Origin: Enterobacter sp. SA187
Lineage (GTDB): Bacteria > Pseudomonadota > Gammaproteobacteria > Enterobacterales > Enterobacteriaceae
Length of the DNA: 64,000 nt
Direction of reading: 5' to 3'
NCBI RefSeq assembly: GCF_001888805.2
Contig: NZ_CP019113.1
Span: 1,178,001 to 1,242,000, forward strand
Part shown: positions 61,247-64,000 of the stretch, one piece after another
Layout: each line of letters begins with the position of its first letter
Position numbering within the stretch: the first letter of the stretch is position 1
Made by a program: the position numbers and the translations under genes
Notes under the pieces: model-generated
Database searches by the model: none
What the model was told of the DNA's origin: nothing
What the model saw: only the letters and a program-made list of their open reading frames with translations

Positions 61247-62137
61247 CTACAGGCCGAAAACCTCGTCGATGGCACGCGTCTGCGCGACGTTCAGCGTGCC
61301 GCCCGCGTTACGCGATGTCGTTCCGCAATAACCAAATTTGCGCGCCACCACGGTTTTAATGGTGGTGACAAAATCATCGCCGATGGCGTAAATCGCCGAC
61401 AGCTTGCCAATCTCCTGCTGAACCTGCTGTAAAGTTTGCAGATCGCCCCGGGCGAAGGCTTCACGCGCGCGGACGAACAGCTCCGGCACAATGTTATTCA
61501 GCCCGGAAATCACCCCGGCGCCGCCTGCCAGCTTGTTGGGAATAAAATACTCGTCGTAGCCGGAGAGTACGGCAAAATCCTCCCGTACCGCCCGGGTGGC
61601 GAGGATCATATTGCGGGTGTGCGACTGGCAGTCCACGGTGTCTTTGATCCCGGCGAAGTCAGGGAATTCTGCCACCAGCGTGGCGATAAGCTCCGGCGTC
61701 AGATCACAGCCGGTACGCGCCGGAAAGTTATAGGCGAACCATTTGCCGGTCAGCTGCTGCCCGAGCGCGCGGTAGTAGCTGAGCAGCTGCGCAGATGTCT
61801 GTCCGTAGTAGTAGGGCGGCAGGATCATCACCGCGTCGTAGCCCGCGTCAAAGGACGCCTGCGCCATACGCAGTATATCGCTCACGCAAGTGGAGGAGAC
61901 GTTTGCCACCATCGGCAGCGACGACATGGCCCGTGCTTCGCGGATCAGCGACAGCCGCTCTTCCAGCGTAAAGGAAGCGAATTCGCCGATGCTGCCCATC
62001 AGCAGAATCACGTCGATTCTGGCGTCGGTCAGGCGGGCGAGATGCTGGCGCAGGCCGTTAAAATCTATCTTGCCGTCGGTTTCCATCGGCGTAATGGACG
62101 GGCACCAGACGCCCGTAAAGCGTGCATCACTGGACAT
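61247..62137 (-). CDS. DapA/NanA-family aldolase or lyase
   Basis: 296-residue class I TIM-barrel enzyme of the dihydrodipicolinate synthase / N-acetylneuraminate lyase family. Schiff-base lysine K165 in FAGIKDTVD and catalytic Y136 in WFAYNFPARTG are present; GSIGEFASFT replaces the GTTGE phosphate/carboxylate motif of true DapA, so a sugar-acid aldolase such as YagE (2-keto-3-deoxygluconate) is more likely. Lone gene where E. coli carries the 2-keto-3-deoxygluconate permease kdgT. No transporter or kinase partner beside it. Substrate unknown. Confidence 0.83.
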   Translation of the reverse strand: MSSDARFTGVWCPSITPMETDGKIDFNGLRQHLARLTDARIDVILLMGSIGEFASFTLEERLSLIREARAMSSLPMVANVSSTCVSDILRMAQASFDAGYDAVMILPPYYYGQTSAQLLSYYRALGQQLTGKWFAYNFPARTGCDLTPELIATLVAEFPDFAGIKDTVDCQSHTRNMILATRAVREDFAVLSGYDEYFIPNKLAGGAGVISGLNNIVPELFVRAREAFARGDLQTLQQVQQEIGKLSAIYAIGDDFVTTIKTVVARKFGYCGTTSRNAGGTLNVAQTRAIDEVFGL

Positions 62138-62315
62138 GTTGTTGACTCCTTGAATGTGAAATGGCGTTTCAGAAGTTAGCTAAGTGATAGCACGGCTTGC
62201 AGCATTTCACGCCAGTGGTGTACTTTTTTTGCGCGCTGATGCCGCAAAAATATTGTATTTGGCGGCGTTTCCGGCCAGCCTGAAGCGCAGTGGAATTATG
62301 ACAAAGGGAGACGAT

Positions 62316-62987
62316 ATGCAATATCCGATGGAGGTATTTTCCGGCAAGGTGCGCGATTATCCGGGCAGCCGCCCGAGCGCCATTGCGAAAGTGCAGGTGG
62401 ATGGCGAACTGACGCTTACGGAACGCGGCCTGAAAGATGACCAGCAGGCGGAGAAAAAGATCCACGGCGGCCCCGACCGTGCGTTATGCCACTATCCGCG
62501 GGAACATTACGCCCAATGGGCGCGGGATTTCCCGGACCAGGCGGCGCTCTTTGTCGCCCCGGCCTTTGGCGAGAATCTGTCGACCGTCGGGCTGACGGAG
62601 AAGAACGTGTATATCGGCGATATTTTCCGCTGGGGCGAGGCGCTGATCCAGGTGACGCAGCCGCGCTCGCCGTGCTTTAAGCTCAATTTCCACTTCGGCA
62701 TTCCCAATATGGCGACGCTGATGCAGGATCGCGGTCACACCGGCTGGCTGTACCGTATCGTGGCGGGCGGGAAGGTGTTCAGCGATGCGCCGCTGGAGCT
62801 GGTATCCCGTTGCAGCGAGATCAGCGTCCATGAGGCGGGTGTCATTGCCTGGCATACGCCGTTCGACGATGAGCAGTATCATCGCCTGCTGTCAGCGGCA
62901 GGGCTGTCGGTGAGCTGGGCAAGAACCATGCAGAAACGGCGGATTAGCGGCAAAATCGAAGACAGTTCGCGGCGGTTGCGCGGGTAA
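62316..62987 (+). CDS. yiiM: YiiM, MOSC-domain protein
   Basis: 223 residues, full length. MOSC domain (KKIHGGPDRALCHYPREHY, GENLSTVGLTEKNVYIGD) with the conserved cysteine in QPRSPCFKLNFHFG; C-terminal helical 3-alpha domain. Known: molybdenum-cofactor protein reported to reduce 6-N-hydroxylaminopurine-type substrates. Start at 62316 (MQYPMEVFSGKVRDYPG) with AGGGAG 6 nt upstream; earlier in-frame starts are unsupported. Confidence 0.93.
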   Translation: MQYPMEVFSGKVRDYPGSRPSAIAKVQVDGELTLTERGLKDDQQAEKKIHGGPDRALCHYPREHYAQWARDFPDQAALFVAPAFGENLSTVGLTEKNVYIGDIFRWGEALIQVTQPRSPCFKLNFHFGIPNMATLMQDRGHTGWLYRIVAGGKVFSDAPLELVSRCSEISVHEAGVIAWHTPFDDEQYHRLLSAAGLSVSWARTMQKRRISGKIEDSSRRLRG

Positions 62988-62995
62988 CCGGCGTT

Positions 62996-63020
62996 GCCCT
63001 CTCCCGGTGAAGGAGAGGGC
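62996..63020. terminator. Convergent hairpin between yiiM and cpxA
   Basis: Perfect 9-bp stem GCCCTCTCC / GGAGAGGGC with a 7-nt loop between convergent stops. Confidence 0.65.
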
Positions 63021-63026
63021 GCTACA

Positions 63027-64000
63027 TCAGGCTCGCTTGCTATACAACGGCAGCCAGAGGGTCAGGCGCAGGCCGCCTAACGGGCTGTCGTCGGCTTTCA
63101 CCCAGCCGCGGTGCTGCTGGATGGCGGTTTCCACAATCGCCAGGCCCAGCCCTGTGCCGCCGGACTCGCGATCGCGGGCCTCGTCGGTGCGGTAGAACGG
63201 CCGAAAAATCTGCTCGCGATCTGCCGGGCTGACGCCCGGACCGTCATCATCCACGTGAATGGTGATGCCGTCTTTATCCACCGCAAATCCCACTTCAATC
63301 TGCGTGTGTGAATAACGCAGCGCATTACGCACGATGTTTTCCAGCGCGCTTTCCAGCGCGTTCGGGTTGCCGTACAGCGGCCATGGCCCTGGCGGGAAGG
63401 TCACCGTCAACGTCTTGCCCATCTGTTCGGCTTCAAAGGCGGCGTTGTCCAGCACCTCGCTCCACAGCTGATTCGCTTTCATGGTTTCGCTGACCAGCGC
63501 GTTTTTCTGCTGATTGCGCGACATCACCAGCAGGTCGTTGATCATGCTGTCGAGCCGCTGCGCTTCGGTTTCGATGCGCTCCAGCTCTTTGCTTTCACCA
63601 CTGCGACGGCGCAGCAGGGCGGTGCCCAGTTGCAGACGCGTCAGCGGGGTGCGCAGTTCATGCGAAATATCAGAAAGCAGGCGTTGCTGCGAGGTCATCA
63701 TGCGTTCCAGGGCCGTCACCATCTGGTTAAAGCTGGCCCCGGCGGCGAGGAATTCCTGCGGCCCCGCTTCCAGTTCCGGATGCTGACGCAGGTTACCCTG
63801 CGCCACTTCATCGGCAGCATTTTTCAGCTTACGCGCCGGTTTGGCGAGACTCCACGCCAGCCATAACAGCAATGGCGAACTGACCAGCATGGTGACAATC
63901 AGCAGTAATAACGGGCGGTCAAAAAGCAGGTTAATAAAGTCTGACTGCGAGCTGCTGGCCGGACGAATGAGATAGAGCTGGTAATTATCTTCCCCATCCC
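63027..64000 (-). CDS. cpxA: CpxA envelope-stress sensor kinase (C-terminal part, cut by window edge)
   Basis: About 324 C-terminal codons are present; the start lies past 64000. Visible order: end of the periplasmic domain, second membrane helix (LLLIVTMLVSSPLLLWLAWSLA), HAMP linker, H-box LLSDISHELRTPLTRL with the phosphorylated His, N-box ENIVRNALRYS and G-boxes DDDGPGV and GGTGLGLAIVETA. Phosphorylates CpxR in response to misfolded envelope proteins. Gene order yiiM-cpxA is as in E. coli. Truncation is due to the window. Confidence 0.97.
   Translation of the reverse strand, partial: DGEDNYQLYLIRPASSSQSDFINLLFDRPLLLLIVTMLVSSPLLLWLAWSLAKPARKLKNAADEVAQGNLRQHPELEAGPQEFLAAGASFNQMVTALERMMTSQQRLLSDISHELRTPLTRLQLGTALLRRRSGESKELERIETEAQRLDSMINDLLVMSRNQQKNALVSETMKANQLWSEVLDNAAFEAEQMGKTLTVTFPPGPWPLYGNPNALESALENIVRNALRYSHTQIEVGFAVDKDGITIHVDDDGPGVSPADREQIFRPFYRTDEARDRESGGTGLGLAIVETAIQQHRGWVKADDSPLGGLRLTLWLPLYSKRA

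Overview
The window is chromosomal DNA from an Enterobacteriaceae member of the Enterobacter/Kosakonia/Citrobacter type. Gene order follows the E. coli yih - dtd - fdo - frv - rha - sodA - yiiM - cpxA region almost gene for gene, proteins are near-identical in pattern to the E. coli ones, GC is high and enterobacterial REP/BIME repeats sit in several gaps. The genus is an inference. Identifications rest on recalled family sequences and motifs read by eye; no database search was run.

1-8979: a sulfoquinovose (SQ) sulfo-EMP locus, yihO(partial)-P-Q-S-T-U on the minus strand, diverging from yihV-yihW(csqR). SQ glycosides are hydrolysed by YihQ, isomerised by YihS, phosphorylated by YihV, cleaved by YihT, and the sulfolactaldehyde (SLA) is reduced by YihU. 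yihR, the mutarotase gene, is absent.

8991-19057: a ten-kilobase block bracketed by BIME repeats and lying exactly between yihW and yihX, which are neighbours in E. coli. It encodes a XylB-like sugar dehydrogenase, SMP-30 lactonase, IlvD/Edd dehydratase, HpaI-type aldolase, 3-hydroxyisobutyrate-dehydrogenase-family reductase, aldose 1-epimerase, TauE/SafE exporter, SSS sugar symporter and LacI regulator. This is the part list of a sulfo-Entner-Doudoroff pathway, so the organism may carry two alternative sulfoglycolytic routes side by side. A 22-bp perfect palindrome with a CG centre lies in the divergent promoter and a second copy of its core lies inside the symporter gene. This is the main candidate for an undescribed system. 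One caution is that the block's reductase lacks the YihU-type sulfonate-binding residues.

19171-29699: conserved core: yihX, yihY, dtd, fabY, a ParDE toxin-antitoxin pair, fdhE-fdoI-fdoH-fdoG (formate dehydrogenase-O, with an in-frame UGA for selenocysteine), fdhD and a small DUF1471 periplasmic protein.

29717-48443: the frvABXR operon, then an accessory stretch where E. coli goes directly to rhaM. It holds a raffinose/melibiose set (RafY-like porin, RafR-like repressor, GH36 alpha-galactosidase, LacY/RafB-type permease, tandem 18-bp operators), a fructose-type PTS EIIB + EIIC pair with a GH38 alpha-mannosidase and an exported metallophosphoesterase, and a HicAB toxin-antitoxin pair.

48451-60428: an enlarged L-rhamnose regulon: rhaB-rhaA-rhaD, a four-gene ABC importer, an iron alcohol dehydrogenase (lactaldehyde reductase) and rhaM on the minus strand, with divergent rhaS-rhaR. 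The E. coli permease gene rhaT is missing between rhaR and sodA, and the ABC importer presumably replaces it.

60471-64000: sodA, a DapA-family lyase/aldolase where E. coli has kdgT, yiiM, and the 3' part of cpxA running off the window edge.
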